The position numbers and the translations under genes are program-made. 64,000 nucleotides of DNA from Tenebrio molitor (lineage: Eukaryota > Arthropoda > Insecta > Coleoptera > Tenebrionidae): positions 3,968,001 through 4,032,000 of the forward strand of contig NC_091054.1 of the NCBI RefSeq assembly GCF_963966145.1, in the 5' to 3' direction. The notes under the pieces were generated by a model. It did not search any database. It was given only the letters and a program-made list of their open reading frames with translations, and was not told the origin of the DNA. Numbering within the stretch: position 1 is the first letter of the stretch; every line of letters begins with the position of its first letter. Shown in pieces: positions 1-12,061 of this stretch.

Positions 1-794
1 GATCAGAACGTGGCTGGCGCAAACGCAAAATGCCAAGTACGTCTGGAACCGAGACGACCTTCTGGCTCTTGACGACACTGTAGACAATCTGTTGGGTCTC
101 TTCGGCACCGACCATCTGTCCTACAACCTCGACCGTGACCCCACCAACGAGCCATCTCTGGCGGAAATGACCCAAGCCGCGATCGAGGTGTTGAGCAGAG
201 GTGACAATGGGTTCTTCTTGTTCGTAGAGGGCGCCAAAATCGACATGGCCCACCACGGAGGCCAAGCCCACAAGGCCATGGACGAAACTGCTGAATTCGC
301 GAAGGCGATCCAAGTGGCTGCCGATTTGACAGACGAAGCTGACACTCTCATCGTTGTGACGGCAGACCACGCCCACACCATGAGCTACAGCGGCTACGCC
401 GACAGAGGAAACGACATTTTGGAATTCGGAGGTGAAGGCAGCGACGGTAAGGTCTACACCACGCTAAACTACGCCAACGGCCCTGGATACCGCCAGCCGG
501 AATCTGACGGCTCCAGGCACGACATCAGTCAAGACGATTACGGTAGGTGCGTCCAGATGGCGCTCTCTCGCTAACACCTGAATTACAGAGGATAAGGACT
601 ACGTGTACCCTGCTGTTGCCCCGTTGGGGGCCGAAACGCACGGCGGCGATGACGTGGGGATTTTCACTCGCGGCCCGTGGGCCCACCTCTTTTCAGGAGT
701 GCTGGAGGAGAACGTCATCCCCCATTTGATGTCGTACGCGTCGTGTGTGGGAGAGGGTTACACGGCCTGCGCCGATGCCCCCCTAATAAAATAA
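1..794 (+). CDS. Alkaline phosphatase ALP-a, 3' part (5' end outside window)
   Basis: This is the C-terminal part of a metal-dependent alkaline phosphatase, an enzyme that hydrolyses phosphomonoesters outside the cell. Two exons are visible, 1..542 and 589..794, joined by a 46-bp GT-AG intron in phase 1; the upstream exons lie off the window. Family metal and catalytic segments are present: FVEGAKIDMAHH (Mg/Zn ligands), VVTADHAH (Zn ligands) and AETHGGDD (last Zn-binding His), followed by the conserved GPWAHLF and EENVIPH stretch. The protein ends in ADAPLIK with no hydrophobic GPI-anchor tail, so it may be soluble or secreted (inference). It is convergent with ALP-b on the opposite strand and lacks the intron that ALP-c has before the LFxxDH segment. 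Family assignment is secure; the exact substrate is not known. Confidence 0.9.
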
Positions 795-815
795 GGCGAA
801 ACTGATGTTGCTTTC

Positions 816-821
816 AATAAA
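816..821 (+). terminator. Poly(A) signal of ALP-a
   Basis: A canonical AATAAA lies 22 bp after the ALP-a stop codon. Confidence 0.7.
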
Positions 822-1950
822 TTGTAATCATCGATTCGATTAGACGCTTTTTTATTAGTGATTCGGTTTTGCTTGTAAAAAAACCGTTCGGGGTAAATGT
901 AGCGTTGTTTATGGGGGTGTATCGGGGATGGAAATTGAATAAATCAGGACGTTAAGTGTCGCAAGACGGGTCGGAGGATTTTGCAAGCTGTTGGTATTTT
1001 TAGTGGCTGGGAGAATCTAGCCAACCTAAAAATAATCGGGCCGATGAAATTTACAAGTTTGTAATAAAATAATCGGTTGGCCAAGGCAATTTATAAATGT
1101 TTTTGGTTTATGGGCTCGACACGGGAAGTCGAAAGGTACGCAGGGGCCATAAAGATGTTTACTAGTGCCAGAAGGGCGATAAAAATGCGAACGATATCGC
1201 TTTCTAAGGAGTCCGACAGATATTTTACCGATACGAATTTCGGTGATTCCAAAAAATACGTATCAAAGTTGTACAATAATATTTAAATTAAGGTACAAGT
1301 GCCTTCAGATTATCGCACCACTTGGGTGTTATCAGTTTTTAAAACGGTTTGGTTAGCTCTTTTTTAAAAGATGAGTGTATTGAGTAATAAATGTTTAGTA
1401 AAATATCCCAAACCAAGATAATAACGACGTCTGTTTAAAAAATTCTCAACAAACTTAGCTTTGTTTGCATTTTGTGAATTTTGAGGTTAGAAACATTATT
1501 TGAAAAGAAGGGAATTTTTGAAAGTAAGGTGCTTCCTACCACAAACACCAAGCTATAGTTTGTTTTTTAATCAAAGAACCACAACACCGCAATTTACACC
1601 CAAAATAGAGCTGACAACATTGTACACTTTTTGCCTGGGGTGAAAAATCTCATGATATAAAAATTGAGGTTATTAGAGATATTAGTAGGGCAGCATGTTA
1701 ATAAAGTTAATAACAACTAATAACAATTAATTTGAGTGTTTAATAAATGTCTTACTTTGCGAGGCATTTTTAATAACACGTTCAAATTTTAGATGCGAGT
1801 TTGCGTACTTTCAAGGACATTAAAAATGACAGGTGTTGGCTGATACAGCCAATAGATATCAGTAAATTCCCTAAATTTGGTAAAATTTTATATGTGCAAA
1901 CCTAAATCAACAGGTTGTGGTTCTTTAATTAAAAAACAGACTATATGTAT

Positions 1951-2012
1951 GAGCGCATTATTTGAGGCACGAGCGTCGAAGGAGCGAGTGCTTCATTTGC
2001 GCGAATGTGCCG
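1951..2012. repeat. Short dispersed repeat, copy 1
   Basis: The segment starting GAGCGCATTATTTGAG and ending GCGCGAATGTGCCG recurs in the same orientation at 4399-4453 with a few differences. This copy has an extra GAGCGTC between the two halves. It is probably the core of a decayed mobile element. Confidence 0.6.
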
Positions 2013-3507
2013 TTCAAAAATACTTTTAAACACACTGTACCACAATTATAACATAATGTTTAGTCATTCAAGAGCAGTGTAAAAATTGAATTCAATATAA
2101 AAGTTTTGTTATCGAAACATTCCAAAATAAATAAGAGAAAATTAGCGGAAAAAAATTAGCCCCGAATTATTTTAAGGTTTAAAAGTCTATCAACAGAGAT
2201 GATATTCAAAAAATTCTTTATTTTAACTTTATTACTACAAAATAATTGTTTCCTAATCAAAAGTATTGGGTTGGTCATGGCAACCAGTGCGGAAATTAAA
2301 ATAACCGCATCGAGTGGATTATCAAGTTGCCATGAAAGATACAGCACAATATTTATGTGTCATAATCATTTTGAAATGTCATCATTAATTGAAAAGTTCT
2401 AATAAACGCATTCCGATAATGAATGAATGCGAGAATTGCTCATTTTCGCACTGGTATGACTTCGGCGAGACCCGAAGGGAACCTGAAAATGAGCTTCATT
2501 TAATAATGAAGCTATTATCTACTATTAATATATAATGTCAGATTTTATGACCTTCATTTCAATACTTTACCGTACTAGTGTCGTAAAGTAAAGAACAAGA
2601 TCAAATTTAGTACCTTTGTCGTGATTTCGTTAGAATCAAAGTTACAATAGGCGCTCTGCTGCAATCTCGATTCGATGTCTAGGAAATCCGTTCTTGGTCG
2701 GTGTCCAGCTTCGTTGGACATTTTTTCCATCTCATATCATAATGTGACACGTTACGACCATTATATCATAAATAACTATTATTTCACAGTTTGGAGAACA
2801 TTATTTAATGCTTTAGTACACTTGCGCTTAAACCATGATTTTGCAAATATGTATAAAGAAAATATAAAATGCATTTCTGGTAGAATACGTGTGCTAGTGC
2901 TTCGTTATCACTTTTCCCACCATATTCACTCATTTATGGAAATAATTTTGATTTTAACGCATTGCAACCGTTAATTATGACATTTTTTATACTGGTAAAC
3001 ACAAACAATTTTTTTTTCCAAATAACTTTTTTTTCACATCTTATCTGGCGCACAAAATATTCCTATTGTATTACTTTTTTCAAATAACCTAGAAATGCCT
3101 TCGAACTAAGTTGGATGTGTTTCGAAGGTGTCACCTTTGCTTTTTTAAACGCTATTTTGTGTTTTCTTTTTTCGAGCTTCATGGTCAGGTTGTTAACATC
3201 TCTCCCTTTTTCTCTCATTGAACTGTTTTTAATCCCAATTCGCATTGTTCATCACCTTTATTCCTGAATTTTTTGAACATATTTTTCAATATTGTTAGAT
3301 TGTTGCTCTTAGTAACAAACTAACTGTTCTTGTAAATCTAAATCTGCAATTTGCGTTCCTTCTCCTTGAATGCTAATTTTATGCTTATGCAAGGTGATGC
3401 AAAAGCTTTATACTATTGCAATAGTAAATCTCAAGCATACCTTTCGCAAAACCTTTCTGTGATATTCTAGTAGCGGGAAATATCACCATAAATTACTCGA
3501 ATTGCAT

Positions 3508-3955
3508 TATAGGGTGTCTTAAAATTATCGTATTCCGAGTTCGGGGTTGAGTAATGTTTAAAAAAAATTGTTGGCACTTTGAAAAAAATATCAAAGTTGC
3601 CAATATTTGTTCAAAGGTATCTGATTAATATTCTAGCTATGTTGTACTTTCCTTTTGAACAAAAATTGGAAAAATAAAACTTTTATTTTTTCGAGATAAA
3701 GCTGTTTTTTCAAGAAAAGTCTTTTCATTTATATTTTAATATTTTACATAATCATCCCCACCATATTTCAAAATGAATGTCAACCATTTATATTTTTTAT
3801 TCGAAGAAAACATGATGAAAAGTTTGAACCTTCAGACCCATATATCTTTGTAAAGACCCCCCGTATATTTTTTATTTTATTTTTTCGAGACTCCTGAGAT
3901 TTTTCCCTACAAGACCCCCGCCTTGGTATCCGTTAATTTTGCGACACCCTGTATA
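3508..3955. mobile_element. Palindrome-ended MITE-like element (TACAGGGTGTC ends)
   Basis: The left end TATAGGGTGTCTTAAAATT is the inverted counterpart of the right end AATTTTGCGACACCCTGTATA. The 448-bp interior has no coding capacity. TA-flanked ends of this type are typical of small Tc1/mariner-like non-autonomous elements; that placement is inference. Confidence 0.6.
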
Positions 3956-4398
3956 AATTCACATTTTGTCTTCAAAAAAATCTTATCATTTTATTTCAAT
4001 ATTTACTCATTCCCGAAAAGTTTTTAAATATGAATTCAAGTTTATTATTAATAACAATAAATATACTGATTTTATCCAGTTATTACTAACTTATTTTATC
4101 GACTCCGACAAAATATTGTAGGTTTCCAATTATCTTTTCTCTTTCATCCATGCAAGCTCCAAAAGTTAAGTTGTTTGTTTATTTATTTGTTGCTTTTTAT
4201 AATTAAAAATCTCTACTAGGTATAGATAAAAATCTACTTAAAATAATCGAACGATATGTTTAAGTTATCAACAAAGATAATTAATAAAAATATAAAACTA
4301 GAAAAAATAATCTCTTCAAATATAATGATAACCCAGTTGTAAGTGATACTTAAAATAGTTATTTATAAACCGAGTGTGAGAAGACCTTTTTCGCACAT

Positions 4399-4453
4399 GA
4401 GCGCATTATTTGAGACACGAAGGAGCGAGTGCTTCATTTGCGCGAATGTGCCG
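4399..4453. repeat. Short dispersed repeat, copy 2
   Basis: This is the second copy of the 1951-2012 repeat. Just downstream lies GAATACGTCTT, and a related GCGCGAATACGTCTTTC occurs near 42.93 kb. Confidence 0.55.
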
Positions 4454-6499
4454 AATACGTCTTCGCGCATCGAGGTTTGTACAATATTTTAAAATTATTT
4501 CCAATACTCTTCAATTAAATGAATAGATGGCGCTTGCCCAAGTGTCAATCGAATTAATAGCGATTTATTTTCATTCTTCCGAAATTTTCAACATCGAAAT
4601 TGGAGAAATGACGTTTTGTAAATTAGATTTTATTATTATCAAGTCAAATTATTTTCAGAATGCTCAAAAAGGCTAATGCTTTTTGGATGATTTTGAAGCA
4701 CTAGTGCGCGAAATCTACATTCGCGGTTAACTGTTGCGTTTGCGAAATGTCATTTTGAAGTTAGTAAGTTCAAAAAATGATTAATAATCCCTTGAATTTA
4801 TTTTAAAATATTCAACAAACCTGTTGCAACTTGTATTGTAACGTTCACTACAATCTTAAATATGCAAACTAAATGCATGTTAAATTTATATTAAATTTCT
4901 CTGTATATCAAACTTGACCATCTTGGAATTCCGGAACACGTGTTTTTGTCATTAGTTGATTAGCTAATCAATTTTGTACTAGTTAGTTTTTATAGTACAA
5001 TGTTAACCATTGAATAAAATTAGGAATTCATTTAGTGATTTTGACTTTATTTGAAGAAATTTAAAAATACAAAGAAGTAAATTTGTTTAAACAGTTATTT
5101 TCATAGAACTCTCGGTATAAACATGTCAAGAAAGGACATTATGCAAATAAGAATATTAAAACAGTGGCGTGGTAAGCCAGGCGAAGGGGACTGTCCATAT
5201 TATTTCTGTTGACTACCTACGCAAAAAAAATGAACTGTTCTTTTCAAAAAGTGTTTCTGCTAGCTATGATGAATGAAAATTTGAAGAAGACGATTTTTTC
5301 CGAAGAGAATATTTCTAATAACGTGATGAAGGAAATAGTAAAAAATAAAGAAGCGGACAGGTTTTTTGGTTATTTTGATGTCACTGCGAGGTCAACACCA
5401 TTTCCAGACAATTTGAAAGTTGATCTCGTCAAAAGAGAAAGTTAATTTAAAAAAAAAGATGGAACTTTCGTTCTTGTTGATCAATGACGCGACAAAAACA
5501 ACAGAAAGTTACCACTTAACATAATCAAAGCACAACTAGCGTTTCAAAAAACTATCCATCAATTTTAGGAAGGAGAAAAGATGATAGAAAAATATTGTGT
5601 GCAGATTGATAGATACAAATTTGTATAATTTGACTCAATAAAATCTTTCTGGAGTTGGTAATTCTACCAGAAAACTATAAAACGTTGTGACAATTTTTGA
5701 AAGGTTGATAATAATAATAGTTGATAAAAAGTAAAATTACGATGTTCTGAGTTAGTTAAAGCAACAAAACTGCCTCGCACATTAGAACATTCTTTTATTT
5801 TAAAGTACATTAGCTAGAAGCTCCTTGTTTTTAGGCAACCAATTAATCACATCGTTTTTTTAAATAGTGTAGGTACACTATGTATTGCAAGTGGCAATTT
5901 CCAAAGCACATTACGATGTTAAAACCAAAGTAGATTATAATCCAGCTATGCTTTCACTTTTACATTTTTGTTGTTTCTTTTTTATATTATTGTGATTATT
6001 CGTACCAAGGTCCATATATTTATGAAGTGGTCTAAATGTAGGTGCAAAGTCTTCGTAATCACGCCGCTGAATTAAAATCCATTTCTCAAGATTACGAAAC
6101 TTGTAAAGGTCGATAAAATGATTGTCCTTTACAAGATTACCGCTTCTTGCAGTTAATGACTGGTATCAACTTAATTACAACTCTACTGATAAGAATTAGG
6201 AGCCGCATTCACTATTAATTAATTAATTTTCTTTTCCGCGTTTTTTGTGTATTGTTTTTGTGATCTTTGCTAATTTAATAGGCAAACTTCCTGTCTCGTA
6301 ATAACTTACATTTAAAAGATCAACAGTTATCCTTATAAAACATACACTTACACAGACCCGACAAAAACTACGACAAAGTGTGCTAAATCATTACCGCAAA
6401 ATCAAAACCAACCAAATCGAAATCATTTTTTTTAATAGTAACAATTTAAATAACTAACAACTACGTCACATGTAATACTTTCTCGGTCTGGATTGATCG

Positions 6500-9400
6500 T
6501 CATCTTTTAAAATTCCTCTTGTCGGAGCCCAAAACTCTGGAATATTTCCAATCCTTTTGGGCTTCATCACAGACATTAGCGCCATCTCCCACGCAGGATG
6601 CGTACGACAACAAGTGAGGGATAACATTTTCTTCCATGACACCGGTGAAAAGGTGAGCCCACGGCCCTCGCGCGAATATGGCGACGTCATCGCCACCGTG
6701 CGTTTCGGAGTTTAGCGGAGAGATCCCCGGGTAGCGATACTCCTCATTGGCTGCAAAAAAATTGGGTAATTCAACTGTCTTTTTAAATTTGAGTGCGAAC
6801 GCTTGTAAAAACTACTAACACATGTCGTCCTTGCTGACGTCGTAGCGGTGTCCTTCACTAGCCTTATACCCGGGTCCATTAGCGTAATTTAATACTGTGT
6901 AAGGTATAGTGTCGTCTGCGTTACCAGCGATACCCAAAACGTCGTTTCCTCTGTTGGAATATCCGCTGTAGCTCATGGTGTGCGCGTGATCTGACGTCAC
7001 AACTATCAAGGTGTCATCCTGGTTTGTCATGTCAACGGCGGCTTGGACCGCTTTGGAGAATTCACTTGTTTCGTCCAAGGCCATCCTGGCTTGGGCGTTG
7101 TGGTGGCCCATGTCGATTCTTGCACCTTCTACGAACAAAAAGTACCCGTTTTGGGAGTTTTGCAAGACTTTGATGGCCGCTTCTGTCATATCCTGCAACG
7201 AAGGTTCTCGATTTTTGTCACGTTTCAAATTAAAAGTCACGTGATCCGGATTGAACAACCCTAAAAGGTACTCAGTCTTGTTGTAGTCCAGTTCTACTAG
7301 TTGCGTCCTGTTCCATACGTACTTGGGATCGTAGCCCATCTCCCTCTTTTGGGCCAACCACTCTTCGATCAAGTTCGCATTGCCCACGCGTCTCCCTGGA
7401 TAGCCCTCCTGGTCTGTCACGTTTTGGGGCAGGAAATTCGCTCTGCCCCCTCCCAGAATCACGTTGAGATTCTTTCCGGTGTCGCCGTGGACCAGCTGCC
7501 AGGCTGTGTCGCGGCACGAGAACGGGTCGTAGTTGAAGGCGATCACGTCGTTGTCGCTCTCCCAGTCACGTTCGGCGGTGTGGGCGTACACCCCCGCGGG
7601 GGAGGCGTGCGTGACGCGAGCCGTGGTCACGACACCTGTCATTTTGTGCTTCAGCTGGAACCAGTGGGCTATGGAGAGGACGTGGTTGGAGGTGTTGCGC
7701 ATGGCTGGACAGTCGTCACGTTTCACGCTGCCGGTCACGCCGATCGTGCCGTAGTTGGTCTTCACGCCGCCTAAGTAGGCCGTGGCGGAGCAAGCGGAGT
7801 CGGCGACTTGTTGGTCGGTGCAGTAGGTCTGGAACATGATGACGTCAGTGGGGTTTTGGGGAGAATCAAAACAGTTATACTTTGGAGAGGCCGGTGTAGG
7901 GGAATTCGTCGAAGGATAATTTTTGTTCTTCACCGCCTATGTAGACCCGTGCGGCGGAAATGGTGGGGATGGACATGCCGTCGCCCAGGAAGAGAATCAC
8001 GTTCTTGGCCATGTCTGCAAATTTCAAAGAATGAATAAAGTGGGGACCAAAGCAGAGCCTTGAGGAGAATCTGTCATGCTACATTTTCCGTTTCTGACAA
8101 CTGTTTCAACGCTTTCTGAAATTCATATTGAAGGTGGTTTACTTCCACTCTTTCGATCTAGGCTTCCTGTGTCATTTTTGACAGCTGATGAAGCTACGCC
8201 ATGTTAACGGAAACACCTTAAGTGATGTTTTTATATTATGTAACCATCGGAGGAATTTATAAATGCTTCAGTATCGTATCTAGGAGTGAGGGAAAGACCA
8301 CGAAGGAGAAGAGAAACCTGACAAATTTCGGTTTTATGTATTCCGGGATAAAGCATCTTCGTCATCGATGCAATTTACAGCAGGATGCGTACCAATTATG
8401 AAGCACTTGGCTATCGGAGGAATTTACAAATGATGCAATTCCAGTTATAAGACTGAGCCAATTACTAACCATTGAAAGCATTTTTATAAAAGCTTATATG
8501 TTTTTAGACATTTTTTTGTATAATTATCTTAATTAACGTCTGCGAACTTGCTATTGACCATCGGAGCAATTTATAAATATTCTTAACAGAAGCTTAATGC
8601 ACGTTAAATTCTTAACCATCGACGATATTTATGGAAAATTTCAATTTTACATTTTTTTAATAAAAACTATTGCCATTTACAAATGTTATAGTTTCACACT
8701 AATAATAAAAATTTATAAAATGCATTTACGTTGTTTTGACACAATGGGGGGCCATGGAAATTATGTATTTAATTTGGAAGTATGTAAAGCTGTCTGTTGA
8801 ATTAGGTCATGTTTTTCTAAGTTTGAGGTTATAAATAGCGTCAATGTCTAGTGCATTGTTGTCAGTTTTACTAGTTTGCAATAGAAGAATACTCAGGCAT
8901 TGCGGGAAATTCAGCAACATGTTATGTTCATTTTGATAGGTCCGCATGTAAGGCACTTTAGTGACGGAAATCAGTGTGTCCAACGTTAAAAAAAATCATA
9001 CCCTCCCCAAATAAAATATGTCATTTGAAGCACCTACATGGTTTTATAGCGATAATGTGACTGACATATTTGTATAAAATAATCTAATCAAATACCATTC
9101 GAGCCTTGAATTATCGACGATTAATTTGCTCAAACTTCGTGCACAGCAAGTCGAATTATAAAAATTTGCCAAAAATAAAAACATTCCAATATCGCGCGCT
9201 TTCAGACTATTAACACTTGTCAGATTCGACACTCTTTCGGGATACGCAACTATCATATTTATGATAGTCGATAAATTCATAGATGTTGGGATATTATTGA
9301 GATAAAACTGTTAAAACTATGATCATTTCAGGAATTTACAAAAGATTTTAATTTTATACTTTGTAAATTTGTGACACCTGACCATCGGAGAAATTTACAC

Positions 9401-11724
9401 ATTTCTCACTAGACATGTATAGTACACATACGGAGTGTTGTTGAAATGCGTGCACAAATTTTAATCACGAGCTGCTGGCTTCATGTAGAACTCGGCACAT
9501 TTTAAAAATACACCCTGTATATCATGTTTTATAAAATGTACGCCAATGCGAAGTAACCTATAGGAAATATGCTTTAAAACAAGGAAACCGCATTGGTGTA
9601 CGTTTTATAAAATATGATATACAGGTGTATTTTTAAAATGTGTCAAAATTCTACCTACGAGGTTGTTTGACAACGTAGAAGACTAAAAGCAATTAAAAAA
9701 AAAATGTAGCTCAAAAAATAAATGTCATTGGTTTTTGGGCAATGACGTCATCACCAATTTTTTTAAATGACAACCTCTACTTTTTTCTTCACTTTTTGAT
9801 ACACCTTCCTACTATCTAAATGATGAATGAAAACAATTAATACCTTACATAACGATTTTTTTGGGAAAATGACAAATTTTACTTCAAAAATTTAATTTAA
9901 TTTTTACTGTGTAAAGTTTTTTTGTATGGGTTTATATAAAATAGAAGGTTTATTTTAATAGACCAAACAATTTAGAAGTTTTACGGCAGAGAATTCGCGC
10001 TGAAATGGAACAAAACCCTGACATTATTGAGCGCAGTGTACAAAGTGCCGGTAAGTCCCTAATAGTTGGTGCGTAAAATTTTATTGTTAACTTTAGATAA
10101 TTATTTGTTTTTGTTTGAGAGTTTGAGGTCAATTAAAATTTTGACATTTAAATGAAATTAAATTTTTGAAGTAAAATTTGTCATTTTCTCGAAAAAATTG
10201 TTTTGAAAGGTAGCAATTTTTTTCATTCATCGTAGGAAGGTCAATCAGAAAGAGAAGAAAAAAGTGGGGGTGGTGACGACGTCATTGCGCAAAAACCAAT
10301 GACGTCACTTAAGTCATTTAAGCAAATTGCAAGTCACAGGATGGCATTTTTCGAAATAAAATTGACCTGTTCGAGCGTTTTGCTTGAAAACATTAAATAA
10401 AGCAATTATAAATTTTGTTCCTTACTCTCTCACCACACTTTATATGTATTAATATATCGTGTGATCAAGAAAATTTGCCATGGACTCGGTTTTGGAATGT
10501 CCGTTATTGAATTGCACCCAATAATCGTGAAATAAATTGAAAAAAGGAACAAAGGAAAAATGGCGGAAATGATAGTTGTTATAAAAATTATACAAAATTA
10601 GGAGGGCATTTATTTTATTAAATTGGGGCAATATGTATTGGACAAACGACTGCAAGAAAACATGAATGCGAGAAAGTAAGGTTAAGAAGTTGACGTTTGA
10701 AGACACATCTGTGCAGCGGTAGTTAAAGTCATAACAAAGACATGCGATTTATTTCCAAGGCTGACTCAATGACAAATGTTTTCAATCAGATGCCGTTTTA
10801 ACAATCTGAAGCATTGCTCGTGGCTGAACATGCTTCTAGGAACTAACCATCCAAAGAATTTACAAAACCATCCAGCTTAAAATTTTGCCGAGTAAAGCCT
10901 GACTCATGGCTTGAAGCCCATTCCAAACCTGGCACGTGGACAGAGCGCACCGATTTAAAATTATCTCTTAATTAGCAACCTGATAAAACACGTGCGGTCG
11001 TGCGCTCCATTACCTCCCACTTATTTCGCAAATTTTCAACCATGAAATTGCATTCGCCACAAGCACGACTTTGCACCTTAATATGTAAGTCGAGCGCGCG
11101 AACCAAAGGTCGCGTGAAAGAATTTGCATTTTCCTCGGAGGAAAAAATCTTAAGGACGTTTCGTTTTTTTGGGCCAAGGTGACTAGAAATTGGCCGGTCA
11201 GCCGAGTGAATTTTTTCGGCAGACCAGATCTGCTCTTACCAGAGTGACGCAATTGTCAATGCACCCATTATTGAAATCGTTACTTAATATCGACCGCGGA
11301 ATGTTAATGGCTCACTTAAAATTTGCATAAGGTGAAAATTGCTTTGTGCGAAATGCCATCGGAATTAATCGAGTCGTTAGGCCAAAAAACTCAACAAATT
11401 AATCTTCGTGCATAACTTTCGACCCAATTAATTTTTTCCTCCGCGTCTGTACTCACTCGTATTGATCTTCCTGGCCAGCCTCTCTTTCACCGCTTTTTGT
11501 CCGTTCTTAATCCAGTAGGCGGCGGTGTTCTCTTCATTTGTCCGCTCCGTCGAACGCTTGCTCAGTTTTTTTGACAAGTGGGGGTGCATCCGGTCATCCC
11601 CTACGGACGATCGTCTTTTTTGGCAAACTTAAGGAAACACATCTGCAAGATACTCACAGTGGGCGGAAGTGAGGAGCGCCGACGTCGCCAACAAAAAAAT
11701 TATACCCTGGACGCGCATTTTCAT
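6500..11724 (-). CDS. Alkaline phosphatase ALP-b, complete, five exons
   Basis: A complete alkaline phosphatase gene of 534 codons. Exons in transcription order are 11658..11724, 11457..11600, 7881..8014, 6820..7828 and 6500..6750; phases agree throughout. Exon 1 encodes a signal peptide with core GIIFLLATSALLTS, so the product enters the secretory pathway. Catalytic features are intact: FLGDGMS, the phosphoserine motif DSACSATAY, VTHAS, FVEGARIDMGHH, VVTSDHAH and SETHGGDD. The protein ends in a charged tail (RNFKR) with no hydrophobic GPI-anchor signal, so it is probably secreted rather than anchored (inference). A 3.4-kb intron between exons 2 and 3 is packed with repeats, while intron 3 is only 52 bp. 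Exon 4 corresponds to two exons of the neighbouring ALP-c. A variant poly(A) signal ATTAAA (minus strand) is at 6431-6436. The exon 4 donor was chosen at 6820 because the alternative at 6822 gives an immediate stop. Confidence 0.9.
8240..8690. repeat. Decayed tandem repeat, period about 50-60 bp, in ALP-b intron 2
   Basis: Variants of ACCATCGGAGGAATTTAYAA recur at about 8243, 8297 (weak), 8361, 8411, 8467, 8557, 8615 and 8671, with mostly 50-60 bp spacing. Further degenerate copies occur at 9321, 9381 and 10847. The linker between motif copies is poorly conserved. Confidence 0.6.
8825..8922. repeat. Dispersed repeat with matches near 30.85 and 46.6 kb
   Basis: The left part (GAGGTTATAAATAGCGTCAA onward, 8825-8862) matches 46590-46628 in inverse orientation. 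The right part (CTAGTTTGCAATAGAAGAAT to GGAAATTCAGCA) matches 30832-30882 in inverse orientation. It is a decayed interspersed repeat. Confidence 0.6.
9434..9721. mobile_element. Family-A nested palindromic MITE, internally deleted copy
   Basis: It contains the family hairpin (ATATCATGTTTTATAAAATG and its inverse around 9620) flanked by TACACCCTGTAT and its inverse. Outside these are the TTTTAATCACGAGCTGCTGG arm and the ACGTAGAAGACTAAAAGC arm. The left arm is shortened relative to the full copy at 20794-21298. The right arm stops where another inverted-repeat element begins. Confidence 0.7.
9722..10316. mobile_element. Inverted-repeat element inserted into a family-A MITE
   Basis: Two arms of roughly 170-190 bp are imperfect inverted repeats. 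The left starts with ATGTCATTGGTTTTTGGGCA and the right ends with GCAAAAACCAATGACGTCA. They enclose about 240 bp that includes a short transposase-like coding remnant. The left arm abuts the right arm of the family-A element, suggesting insertion into it. Confidence 0.6.
9960..10076 (+). pseudogene. Transposase-like C-terminal remnant
   Basis: A 38-codon open stretch ending at a TAA encodes RPNNLEVLRQRIRAEMEQNP followed by DIIERSV. The pattern of a basic LRxRI helix, an acidic stretch and a hydrophobic/basic helix resembles the C-terminus of Tc1/mariner-like DDE transposases. No upstream catalytic domain is present. It lies between the two arms of the surrounding inverted repeat, so it is probably what remains of that element's own transposase. 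Identification is by eye. Confidence 0.45.
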
Positions 11725-11760
11725 TACTTCAGTACATATTAGGAATCGAGTCAGCTGTGA

Positions 11761-11767
11761 CTTTATA
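11761..11767 (-). promoter_or_regulatory. TATA box of ALP-b
   Basis: TATAAAG on the minus strand begins 43 nt upstream of the ATG, the same spacing as the TATATAA of ALP-c. This implies a very short 5' UTR of about 12 nt. Confidence 0.6.
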
Positions 11768-12044
11768 CGAGAGTAACCGCCGTGTTCTTGACTGCCCCCT
11801 CTCACGGACGCCCCCCTCAAATAAGTGCGTTACTTAAGGTGCAGATAGATTAATTACTTTTTTGCGAGGAGGGGAGTTTTGCAACGAAAAAACCGCTACC
11901 GCAAACGAAAGTTTAGGTGTTGTTGTTGTCGTCACGCAAGGCAACACTTCGATACCTCTGTTATTGCTATTTTGAAATTTTACCCAAAGATCTACTTTGG
12001 GGCCCACGCTATTTCCCCAAAGACTCAACCAAACCAAACACGTT

Positions 12045-12050
12045 TTTATT
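12045..12050 (-). terminator. Poly(A) signal of ALP-c
   Basis: AATAAA on the minus strand lies 11 nt after the ALP-c stop codon. Confidence 0.6.
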
Positions 12051-12061
12051 GGATTTTCTTT

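Larger units (their letters stand above)
822..6430. other. Intergenic region between convergent ALP-a and ALP-b
   Basis: This AT-rich stretch holds no supportable gene. It contains one palindromic element near 3.5-3.95 kb and two copies of a short GC-containing repeat near 1.95 and 4.4 kb. A 78-codon open frame at 5209-5445 resembles nothing I know and has no ATG at its start. Confidence 0.6.

Noticed and set aside
5209..5445. 78-codon open frame with moderately protein-like composition
   Set aside because: It starts with TTG, lacks splice or promoter context and matches no family I know; it could be a decayed element but is not supportable.
7301..7774. 157-codon open frame on the plus strand
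   Set aside because: It lies antisense to ALP-b exon 4 and has no independent motif; it is a shadow of the GC-rich exon.
11000..11252. Overlapping open frames on both strands upstream of ALP-b exon 2
   Set aside because: They lie inside the ALP-b intron, have no splice support and no motifs.
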